A stretch of DNA of 64,000 bases, taken from contig JARCOQ010000006.1 in NCBI GenBank assembly GCA_029207755.1, positions 17,830,890 to 17,894,889 of the forward strand, given 5' to 3'. Shown in pieces: positions 1-9,345 of this stretch. The position numbers and the translations under genes are program-made. This stretch comes from Chamaea fasciata. Lineage: Eukaryota > Chordata > Aves > Passeriformes > Sylviidae. Under the pieces are notes generated by a model, which did not search any database, was not told the origin of the DNA, and saw nothing but the letters and a program-made list of their open reading frames with translations. Position 1 is the first letter of the stretch. The number at the start of each line of letters is the position of its first letter.

Positions 1-2520
1 CTCAAATAACATTAAAGAAAAAAAAAAAAAATCCAGACAACATGGAAACAAAAGTATGTCCAAAAGTCTATTTTGGTCCATTGCCCCTGAGAAGTGGCCA
101 CCGGTCATACTCTAGGTAAAAGAATAAAAATGCATAAAAGCAATATACTACACTTAGTTCAGCTCCCCCAAAAAATGGCAGAAAGCTACACTAGTGCACT
201 TCTGTCCCTGCTCATGTAAAGACAAAGAAGCAACCCAAAACGTTGGCTCTTAGCTTCACCTTTCACTGACTTACTAATACCCACAGAATATATTTTGTCC
301 AAGTATGTTGTATAATGTACTGCTACATTTGAAAACACAGGACAAAGAAAATGGTGCCAGTTACTAAGTCCATGGCTGAGAGTTGCAGGGAAAAATCTCT
401 GAAATAATGGCATCACTCAGGCAGCATACTCCTCATTTTACTTCTGTACTGCAAGGATTTTGAGGTCAAATTAAAATAAGCATCCAGATTTATGCGTTAG
501 TCATAGAATTTCATTCATGAACTACATTTCAAATTATTTTCAAGCACTTCCCAACCACATAGATTAGTAACACAACAACGTATCCACTTCTGAACTGGAG
601 AATGAAAAATAATTAATACAAATAATGCTGCCAGTTCAGCATAGACAGGTTATGCCGAAAAATATTACTGCTCTTGCAAGGCTGAATACCTCATTGCAGT
701 ACTGAGATTTAGCTGTTTTTTACTCATGACTACTAATTAAGAAACACACGTAAAGAGAATTTTCAGAAGACACATTCAGGAAGGTTCCGGCAAAAATAAA
801 GAACCAGAAGTAGAGTGACAGTCTAAAAATGAAGAATACAGAATAAATCAACAAGAAATCTGATGGATATCCCTTCATCTCAGTTTTATGCACACCGGCA
901 AAACAACACAGGTAAGTTTATGCAACCACAGTGCAAAGTTCTCAGGATTTAATTCTACAAGTTTGACTGTGCTGTAATTTAGCATAATGGTTAAGTCTCT
1001 GTACCACAACAACTATAAAAAAACACAGCAAGCTTCAAGAGAACACTCAATCTTTTTGAAGTTATCCTTACTAATGTGAAGTCGTATTTGTAAGTAATAC
1101 AGAGCCTTATATTCTGGAAGACTATCTGAGAAATTGATTCAAAACAGGCTTTCATAAAGTTTCCAGACAGGATTTCTCCAATACAAGCTTTTTTGTGATG
1201 CACTTTGAAATTTAATATGCAATGGAAAAGCTCCTTCCAAGAATATTACCAACAAATCACACATATAAGCTTGTGCTTAAAAACTAACTGCAATAATGCA
1301 CCAAAAATACAAAGGTTGAAACACATCTCTCAAACTCTCTGAATTATAAAGCAAACATCGTATCTCTCCTTTCACAGCTGCCAGACAGTATTTTATGCTT
1401 CCAGAAGTCCCTGTTCTCTTTAACCTGACTGGTTCCATTGTTGAGTCATATTTTGATTACTTATACTCTCATTAAAGCCTTGAGATGCCAGGAAAAGATT
1501 CTTTTAGTAAGCTACGGCTGAGCCGCTATTGATATTATACAAGGGATCCTTTTACCTCATATGAGATGTTGAGAGTGCATCATATTGATCTGGAATAAAA
1601 AACTGTTTTTCCAGTAGTCAACCCATCTTCTCATCTCAGCACTTTTTAAAAAAGTTTTTCTGTTTGCTGTTTTGTTTAAAACAAAACAAATTCTATTTCG
1701 GCTATGTTGCTAAATTTAGCAAGAAGAAACAGTTTGCAAGCTTTTCTTGTTTTACACAATTCAGGTAAAAACAAACAAACACGAATATGGCTGACAGTCA
1801 AGTCTGAGCCAAGTCTGCCTTTTTAAGTGCTAAAACTTGTAAGGAAAATCTATTTGCAGCAAAATCCCATATTCATTTTGATTTCATATTCAGACTAACA
1901 TCTACCGCTAATCCTCAGCTGATGAATTTGACTGATATAAATGGTAACGTAATACGCAAAAGATGAAAATAGAAAGGAGCCTTGAGCACCAGAAAGAATA
2001 TGTGTCTTAAAAATTCTTCTCATCTTCACCCTGGAAGCTCTTGCAAGCTCATCTGTTCGTCCGTTGTAATGCTATGTAATGATTACACCTTCTCCTTCGG
2101 AACACCTTTCCTAATCATGCATATTTAATTCAACTTTGTGTATATATCCTACAGTTTATATAGTCCTGCTATAAATAGACCTTCTGCATTCTGAATTATC
2201 TCCCGCGTTTTCCCTTAGATACAGTTCAACACTGGTATTTAGAACAGATCAACTCTGGATCTGCCAGCAATTCTTCCTGCTTCCATTGTGATACGGCTCG
2301 CTCTCCTGAAAGGGAATGTAAGGGAACCTATCATTTCACAATGACATTCTTTCACCGAACTGTTTCGCTACAGAATGAAACTAACTTTAGATAAAGCAGC
2401 TGGTTTAAACCTGATTTTATTGTCTGCGTTCCTAAGCATTTTCCCCCTCTGATCGTTTCAAAGGAGTCTTCCCTGTGACTGCCTGCCTTTTATACCAGGC
2501 ATGAGCCCTTCTTAAATCCC
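1..2520. other. AT-rich non-coding sequence left of the CpG island
   Basis: No exon, RNA gene or recognisable transposon found. If the exon at 4408-4494 is real, this is the start of the long first intron of the distal PPARGC1A transcript. Contents noted: an A run near 17-31 and the MEF2-type site at 2169-2178. Confidence 0.6.
2169..2178. promoter_or_regulatory. MEF2-type site CTATAAATAG
   Basis: An exact match to the MEF2 consensus YTAWWWWTAR, just outside the left border of the CpG island. It also looks like a TATA box, but no gene start follows on either strand. Regulation of PPARGC1A by MEF2 is known for its proximal promoter; relevance here is inference. Confidence 0.3.
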
Positions 2521-3542
2521 AGTCACTCGCATGGGCTCGCATTTAGCAGGACGATAACGCACGTTCTGTGTTCATATAAGCACACTGGCACCGGTGCGTG
2601 CCCTCGGTACGTGCGGAGGAACACACACCCGAGCGGGCTCGGGAGCCGCTGCGAGCGGCGAGCTCGGCGCCAACTCCCGCCGAGCCGGCCCCGGGCGCGC
2701 CGAGTGCCGGGCCCGGAGTCCGGGCAGCCCCGCCGCGCTTCCGAGCGCCGGCTCCGGCCGCGCCCTCCCGGCCCCGCCGCGGACGGGCCAAGCGTCGCCG
2801 TCCCCGCGCACCCGCCGCCCCCCGCGGGGCTACCAGAGGGGCTCCGGATGGCTTCGCCGAGCCAGAGGGGCTCCGGCGCGCCCGGGAGACGGCGTTTCAG
2901 CGCCGGTTCTACGCTTGATGCGTGTCTGCTCCCCACACGAGTCCCCCTCTCCTCGGCGCACGCCAGCCTGACTTGCTCCCCGCCGGGAAGGCTCTCCCGG
3001 CCGGGGCGGCACACCCGGCAGGCAGCTGCAGCCGGCACGGGGCGGGCGCCTGCCGCGATGGGCCCGGCGGGGGTCCGCTCGCACCCGGGACACGGCGATT
3101 CGTATTTATTTATTCGGCCGCCTCGGACGAGCGGGCTGTCAGGGCTCCGGAGCCCCACCGCGCCCGGGCTCGCCGGCCGGCCGCTGCCGAAGGGCGGCCC
3201 CGATCCAAACGCCGCTCGGCGTCTGCAACTCCTGGAGCAGGGAAGTGCGCGCGGCTTCTCCCTGCCTCGCCGTGAGGTGTAACCTCAGGTGTTAACTGCT
3301 AGTTTGGGGGTTTCGGTCTCCTAGAAATTGGGGCCGTAGGACTGCACGTTCTCCCCTGAGCTCGGCGGGCTCTGTCCCCGGCAGGGAGGAAGAGGGGAGG
3401 TGACCCCCGTCCCCCCGGCTCTCCCGCCCCCCCGCGGGCACCACCGCCCGCACAGCCCGGGGCGCCTCTCGTCCGCTCTGCGGCCCGCTTCCAGCCGCTG
3501 CCCAACTTTTCCTGTCACGCCAGCGCCAGAAAACCCCTTCCC

Positions 3543-3566
3543 CACGCACGCACGCACACACACACC
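3543..3566. repeat. (ACGC)n/(CA)n microsatellite
   Basis: CACGCACGCACG followed by CACACACACAC at the right border of the left CpG-island lobe. Short and probably length-variable. Confidence 0.8.
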
Positions 3567-4407
3567 CCGGTGTAGTTTATAAATGACAGTTGCCTGTAGA
3601 CTTTCACCAGACAAGCAGCGGGGGCAGCAGACTACAACAGTTATTTAATTAAAGGCGCTTCGGAGGCTCCCAGAATAGCTCTCTACCTCTGAGGCGCGAT
3701 TTCTGGTTTCCCCCCGCTCTCCCCCACCGCCTCGCCAGCCGCTCCCCGCTGCCCGAGCCCCGGCGCGGGCGGGAGGGACGGACCCGGCCGGCGTTACCCG
3801 GCTGCGCGCTCCGCATTGCACAGTCATCAAAGTTAAGTGCGTGGAGGGGGGATCGGGGGTGAATCACAAGGAAAGACGGGTGAACAGAACTATTTCCACC
3901 TAGGCAGGATCCGAAATTACGGATCTGAATGCGTATGCAGCCATTTCTGCGGGCGGAGGGAGCGGGTGCGGGGGGTCCCTCTCGCACGCAGCCTGTCACT
4001 CGCACCCTGCTCCCCCCGCCCGGCAAACTCGCCCGGCTGCCTCGGCACGGTCCCTCAGTGCAGCCGAGGGCAGTCTCGGGGCACTCCAGTCGAGTTGCCC
4101 GGCTGAGCCCCGAGTTGCTCCCGGGCAACACGCAGCCCTCCGCGGGCTACGGCTCTCGTTCCTTAGTCCTCACGCTCCTCTTCCTCACGGGAGGGGCGGG
4201 GGCGGATGGAAGGGGGCTGAAAGGCACACGGGAAGAGGCTCTTTTCTTTCGTCGGTTGATTTAACCTCCCCCCACCCGCAACACACACACGCGCTGAACA
4301 GAAACACTTCCAGACCCTTCCTGCACACACTGGCACCACCTTCGTTTTCCCCCGAGGAGCCGGGCGGGCGCAGCGGCGGCGAGCGCGCAGCACCGGCCCC
4401 CTCTTAC

Positions 4408-4494
4408 CTGGTTGTAGGAGGTCTCCCAGGAGGAGGTGTAGTTGTAAAAGAAGGAGGAGAAGCAAGCGTCTTCCGACAGCCCGCAGCCAGCCAT
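4408..4494 (-). CDS. PPARGC1A: Probable distal alternative first coding exon of PPARGC1A (PGC-1beta-like N-terminus)
   Basis: A 29-codon open stretch starting at ATG (4494-4492) with A at -3 and G at +4. An in-frame TAG lies upstream at 4666-4668, and I see no other in-frame ATG between them. It ends at a strong donor, AACCAG|GTAAGAGG. The peptide begins MAGCGLSED and continues FSSFFYNYTSSWETSYNQ. PGC-1beta, from memory, begins [21 protein letters not shown], so MAG-CG, an acidic patch and SSFFxNY are shared. The exon ends in phase 0, matching the phase in which known PGC-1alpha first exons join exon 2. In vertebrates PPARGC1A lies beyond the 3' end of DHX15 on the same strand, and a distal brain-type promoter has been described. 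The rest of the gene is outside the window. PGC-1alpha is a nuclear coactivator for mitochondrial and metabolic genes. The alternative is a chance ORF in a CpG island; the family resemblance argues against it. Confidence 0.6.
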
Positions 4495-4666
4495 CCTCCG
4501 GGCGCAAAACCTCTTCGGGAAGGCACGAGCAGCCCTCGCAAACTCTTGCCGCTTGCGCGGTCGCTGCCGCCGCCGGCGCTGCCCCCGCGGAGTGGTGCCG
4601 ACAGCTTCGCGCTGGCGGCGGCCGGCGCGGTGCGTGCGGGGGAGCGGGGCTGGCCGGCTGGCCGGC

Positions 4667-4700
4667 TAGATGGATGGATGGGTGGGTGTAGGGATGGAGG
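4667..4700. repeat. (ATGG/GTGG)n short tandem repeat
   Basis: GATGGATGGATGGGTGGGTG followed by a loose continuation. It lies in the presumed 5' leader of the 29-codon exon and contains, in the minus frame, the TAG that closes the upstream reading frame (4666-4668). Confidence 0.7.
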
Positions 4701-4768
4701 CGCGGGTACCGCGTGTGTCTGAGTGTGCGAGCGCGGCCGTTCGCGGCGGCACCGAGGGACCGGGGCCG

Positions 4769-4776
4769 GTCACGTG
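4769..4776. promoter_or_regulatory. E-box GTCACGTG (USF/TFE-type)
   Basis: GTCACGTG, with the palindromic CACGTG core at 4771-4776, about 280 bases upstream of the minus-strand ATG at 4494. It fits eight of ten positions of the CLEAR/USF consensus GTCACGTGAC. TFEB-family and USF proteins are known to act on PGC-1alpha promoters elsewhere; binding here is inference. Confidence 0.4.
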
Positions 4777-4789
4777 CGCGCGCTCACTC

Positions 4790-4809
4790 CGCCGCCGCCG
4801 CCGCCGCCG
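4790..4809. repeat. (CCG)n trinucleotide repeat
   Basis: About six CCG units in a row (GGC on the minus strand) in the right CpG-island lobe, in the presumed 5' leader or promoter. Trinucleotide repeats of this kind are often polymorphic. Confidence 0.8.
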
Positions 4810-5055
4810 GGGACGGGCCGCGCTGCAGACCCCGGCACTGGATCACCAGCGCCGGGCGCCCTCGCCATGCCCGCCCGTCCGCCCGTCCCCGCTCGACAGC
4901 GCAGCCCCTGCGCACGGGAACGAGGAGGCGCCTGCGGAACCTGCGGCCGCACCGCGGCGGGGAAGGAGCGGGCAAGTGGCGACGCGCGTCCTCCCCCGCC
5001 GCGCCGGGGCAGCGCCGCCGCGGGCGGGCCCGCCCTCCCGGCCGCGGCCCGGCCT

Positions 5056-5070
5056 CCCCGCCCCGCCCCG
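5056..5070 (-). promoter_or_regulatory. Overlapping Sp1-type GC boxes
   Basis: CCCCGCCCCGCCCCG on the plus strand reads as overlapping GGGGCGGGG boxes on the minus strand. They lie about 560 bases upstream of the ATG at 4494, a plausible core element of a TATA-less CpG-island promoter. Function is inferred from the motif only. Confidence 0.5.
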
Positions 5071-5081
5071 TGCCCAGCCCC

Positions 5082-5106
5082 GCCGTGCCGTGCCGTGCCG
5101 TGCCGC
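5082..5106. repeat. (CCGTG)n pentamer repeat
   Basis: Four or five copies of GCCGT in tandem within the right CpG-island lobe, next to the Sp1-type boxes. Confidence 0.8.
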
Positions 5107-5460
5107 GCAGCCCCGCGCCGCCAAAGTTGTCGCTCGGTTGGCAGCCGTGTGGGCACGGGCTGGACCTCAGCGCCGCAGCCCGGCCGCCGGCGACCGAGAG
5201 GAGGGGGGCGAGAAAGGCGACGGGAAACTTCTCAAGCGCCGTCCTGACAGGTGCGATTTCGGCTGATTCCTCCTTTGGGGGTGTTTGCCTCAGCACCCGT
5301 TTGCAAGGAGAGGGAGAAAAGCGGATTGTTTTTTTTCTTCTTTTAGCGTATCGGTGATGAGAGGAGCGGCCCCGGGACCGCGCCCGCCCGCTCCCGCCGC
5401 AGCCCCGCACGGGCGGCCCGGGGCGCAGGGGACCCTCCCGCCCTGAGGAATGGTGACACT

Positions 5461-7839
5461 GACCGCCAGTAAGCCGTCGCCAGATTGCTCATCGGACACG
5501 GCGAGGTCATGCAAAATATCGTGAACTTAAGATTTTTCCAGGAAATTAGCGGAAATTGATTGGATTACATTGACTCCGCTCCTTGAGTATGCGTTATTCT
5601 GCTTGCAGACCCAGTACCTCGAGCGCGATCCTCTGACAAGGGGGAACATTGTCCTCATCACTTAACACTGGTATCACAAAACTCAGCTAATTGCAAATAT
5701 AAACCAAATATTGTAGCTGGGGAGTTTTTTTCAGAGTAACTGTTTCGTTTCATATAAAAGTATATGGTTTTAACTTTTTAAAAACGCTGTTATCTTTCCA
5801 AACTTAGCTGGGAGGGAGGGTAGTTTGTTGAGCACCACCCAGTAGTCGTAACAGCCCACAGCCATCAGTACAAAAGACAAGACACAGTTTTGCGGCACAA
5901 CTGATCAGAAGCCCAACCCCACTGGAAGTCCTCACTTCCTCTCACCTGACACTCCAAGGAAGAAAACACCATTTAGTAACACCCATGGAATCTTTTGGCC
6001 ATTCTATTTGTTGAGAAAACACCTGTGGCATGAGCATGGAAAGTATGGAATCCTGTGCAACACATTCGAGCACAGAAGAAACTCAGCTTTTTGATGTGAG
6101 TTGACTTTGTCCAAAAGAAGGCTAGCCAAGAATTCATAATCCAGAGGCACATTTGTGACAGGCAGCTCTGTCCCAAATGAGGTCAAAGAGCCTTTCATCC
6201 TGCCCTAAACCAGGTAAAAATACAGCATGAAGAAAAATAAAAGAGATTCCCAGTAACAAAATGTGGAAAGCCGATCAGAAACAAGGTGTTCACTATGTTC
6301 ACAATGTTCTCAGATTGCTCCAGTATTTGCTTTCAGAGACTTCATCCTGTTTAGGCTGCTCTTTAGTTACCCACAAAGCTCACATGGCTTAAGAATTTAT
6401 TTCAGCTTTTCAGACAGCAACAATTAAGGCATAAAATTTCTTGCCACTTTACCATCATTCTTGAATTTCCCTTTGTCTGTCGGGTCAGTGTTCAAAGCAT
6501 CTCACTTCTAAATTTTTAAGCAATTTCACATTGCATGTTTCATCTTCATATTAAGTCTTAGCGCGTTCTATTCTGACTCTGTACTCCAGCATAGCCTGAC
6601 CTCTGAGCTATTTATTCTATTCAGGCAGATTTTGCACTTCCTCCCCCCACCCCCCTCAATATCTGATGCATTTATACACTTCAGTAAGGAAGTATTTTAC
6701 CCTACTTCCCTCTCGTGACAGATATTCTGCCTCTCCCATGCCATGTTCTTTAAAACTCTTAAAACAGATTATGGGTGGTTAACTGTTTGGGATTTTTTTC
6801 TTATCTTTTTCCTGCAAACATTGTTCCTCACCCTGCTGTTAACCGTTTGGTCTAGCTCAAAATCTCTTCATTTGAATTTCAGAGAGTTCCTCTGGGGGAC
6901 CATCACTGGTAGGAGGTTAAGCTTAATTGCACAGTGATCAGTTATCAGTGGAGATCCGGTTGTCGTCTTTGCTGGTAGCTGTGAACTACTCTGAACCTAT
7001 TCAAGGCCTCTGCAGAGTGCAGTTCTGGTGGCAACAAAACAAAATCTGAAAAATTACAGCCTTATGTGTTGCTCCGCCAGACCATTTGTAGTGTTTTCAA
7101 TCAACTAGCTGTTACTGAAATGGCCAATACTCTCTTTGTCTATTGTGTGAGTTAGCTCACTGACATCATTATCACAGTGAAGGTGGTGGTGAAGTAAAAA
7201 AACTGTATGCTACTTCTATTACTAGAAGTGTGTAACCAAACGTAATAAAATCCACAAATAGCTCTTGTCTAATATCCCATCCCAGTGCACTAACAGCTCC
7301 TAGAAGCAGCTAACATGGAAAAGATGCTAAAAGTGTGTTCAGTTCTGTAGACAGGAAGAAGTAAGTGGAGATAAATAAACTCTTTAAAAACAAAAGTGGA
7401 TTGGTGAGGGGTGGAGGAAACAGCAAAAGCCATCAAATGTTTGAATAACAAAAATAATCTCAGGATAACCAATAATACTCCCATCAGTGCTGAAAAAAAC
7501 CTCCCAGTGCAGATGGAACAGAGAAAAATCACTCAAATATCTTCAGAGATGCATAATACTGTGCAGTTACAATGTGCCAGGGTACTAGATAAAGACTGTC
7601 AACACAGCTAGAAAAGCATCTCATTAAATACAATCTAGAATTTAATTTGCTCTTTGTGTCCATGTTTTCACCCTAAAGATTTTCATAGTCTAATAAGATA
7701 GAAACTTTTCTTGGAGGAGTAAGAGTGGGGTGGAATTTACTCCCAAAACAGACAAGTTTTGCAGGTAAAAAAGTGAAAAAATGGAACTTTTAAATTAGAC
7801 TGGTCTTGCCTTCTCACAGACAGCAAGAGGCTGATACAC
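5461..7839. other. Intergenic, upstream of the distal CpG-island promoter
   Basis: AT-rich DNA without exons, RNA genes or transposons I can recognise. The first 150 bases beside the island include a minus-strand CCAAT (plus-strand ATTGG near 5559), which could serve that promoter. Small open frames here have no family resemblance. Confidence 0.55.
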
Positions 7840-8426
7840 TGCTTTGGGTTTAGCTGGGATACAGGTAATTTTCTATGCAGTAGCTGGTGTGGGCTGTATT
7901 TTAGTTTTGTGCTGAAAACTTTTGATAACACAGGGGTGTTTTTATTATGGCTGAGCAGGGCTGATACGGCATCAAGGTTTCTCTTCTGCTCCTCATCCCG
8001 CCCCACCAGTGAGGAGGCTGGGGGTGCACGGTGAGTTGGGAGGGCACACAGCCAGCACAGCTGCCCCCAGCTGACCCAAGGGATATTCCATACCCTGTGG
8101 CGTTATGCTCAGCATACACAGCTGGGGGGAGATAAAAGGGGAGACGTTTTGAATGATGGTGTCTGTCTTCCCAAGTCACCCTTCCGTGTGATGGAGCCCT
8201 GCTCTCCTAGGGATGGCTGGACACCTGCCTGCCCATGGGAAGGGGTGAATTAATTCCCTGTTTTGCTTTGTCTGTACACATGGCTTTTGCTCTATCTGTT
8301 AAACTGTCTTTATCTCAGCACATGGGTTTTCTCACTTCCATGACTCTCTCCCCCATCCCACTGGAGGTGGGGAGGGAGGAAGCGGTTGTGTGGGCTTTTG
8401 TTGCTGGCTGGGGTTAGACCATGAAA
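7840..8426 (+). mobile_element. Solo LTR, avian ERVL type
   Basis: About 587 bases resembling a common avian ERVL LTR. Visible marks are the CAGCTGACCCAAGGGATATTCC block, GATAAAAGG as a TATA-like site, GTTAAACTGTCTTTATCTCA as a decayed poly(A)/R-U5 region, and GGCTGGGGTTAGACCATG at the end. Flanks TACAC and TGCAC form an imperfect 5-bp target duplication. No internal retroviral sequence remains. The 5' border is less certain than the 3' part. Confidence 0.8.
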
Positions 8427-8991
8427 TGCACTGAGACACGACTGAGGCCAAGGACTGTTGTTTGAGACAATAAATAGATCTGGGATCACCAAGTGCCAGG
8501 TTTTGTCAGAGACCTCTCAAAGAGAAAACTAGGATCTCGTTGTTGCAGGCAAAAGCCAGAGCATCTTCCTTTTCTTTATGCAGAGTGATCTCTTTAGAAA
8601 TTCCTTTAACAGCAAGAAAAGCTTCTGGAGGTCTTTGGTTTGAGAAGCATATGGAGAATTTGAGATAGAAAAGCCATTCTTGTGCAACTTAGACATTCAA
8701 TGTAAGAAGACATTACCAGAACAATCCCAAGGAATCAGGGTTTAACTCAGCTGTAGCCACTAAATTAAGATCCTATAAGAGAAGGTGATACTTCATGGCT
8801 GTACATTTTGTTTAGGTAGCTTAGTGTCCCTCCAGTAGTCAGTGTAGCATCTAAACTGAGTGCTGCGTTCCCCATATTTTTAAAGCTTGTGGTAATAAAC
8901 ACCTCAGAATGTTTTTGAGTTCTATTCTGTTATTCACTGTTGTCACTTGTATTAGCAGATGTGTAATTTTACCTATAATTTTCCCTTTCTC

Positions 8992-9018
8992 AGATAATAT
9001 CAGATATAATATCAGATA
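8992..9018. repeat. Short AT-rich tandem (ATAATATCAGAT)n
   Basis: Two to three imperfect copies of a 12-base unit, ATAATATCAGAT. Probably replication slippage. Confidence 0.7.
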
Positions 9019-9204
9019 TTCTAAAACAAAGTTAAAAGCTGTCCATCTATCTTATCTGCAGGTAAAAGAATAAGGGAACAAAGAAAAGACTTTCTTCTTG
9101 ACCTATTCATAAGTGCATAAAAAGTCAATTAAGACAGTCCATAAAAATTGAAGAGGAAAGGCTTTAGAAGTCCACTGATAGGTTTTCTATTAGGCTAATA
9201 CCTT

Positions 9205-9345
9205 AAAGCTTCCTTAGCACTTTCCAACGAATCATTTTATTTGGCTTTATGAACACCTCTGGAGCTAGGTATTACATCTTTTTATTATTTGAGGAGATCA
9301 ACAGTGTAAGTACCAGACCCTTGGAAAAGTCAAGCAACATTGTTA
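9205..9345 (-). repeat. MIR/L2-like ancient interspersed repeat
   Basis: The order of blocks resembles a reverse-orientation MIR or L2 tail: ATTTTATTTGGC, GAACACCTCTGGAGCTAGGTATTA, ATTTGAGGAGATCAACAG and GGAAAAGTCAAGCAAC. Strongly diverged; a repeat-library search would settle the family. Confidence 0.45.

Larger units (their letters stand above)
2520..5460. promoter_or_regulatory. Large two-lobed CpG island, candidate distal PPARGC1A promoter
   Basis: GC and CpG content rise sharply at about 2590 and fall at about 5460, against AT-rich flanks. There are two dense lobes, about 2590-3560 and 4340-5450, joined by a moderately rich stretch that includes AT patches near 3580 and 3640. The right lobe lies directly upstream, in minus-strand terms, of the 29-codon exon, so it is the natural promoter for it. 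The left lobe lies downstream of that exon and may hold a second start site or an intronic regulatory element. Confidence 0.85.

Noticed and set aside
2169..2178. TATA box reading of CTATAAATAG
   Set aside because: No start site, first exon or donor follows at the right distance on either strand, so I list it as a MEF2-type site instead.
2523..3282. Long overlapping open frames on both strands in the left CpG lobe (up to 223 codons)
   Set aside because: High-GC sequence has few stop codons. The translations are Arg/Pro/Gly/Ala-rich with no domain, and all frames look alike.
4670..5410. Open frames up to 214 codons in the right CpG lobe
   Set aside because: Same GC artefact, low-complexity peptides. 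Only the short 4408-4494 frame has splice logic and family resemblance.
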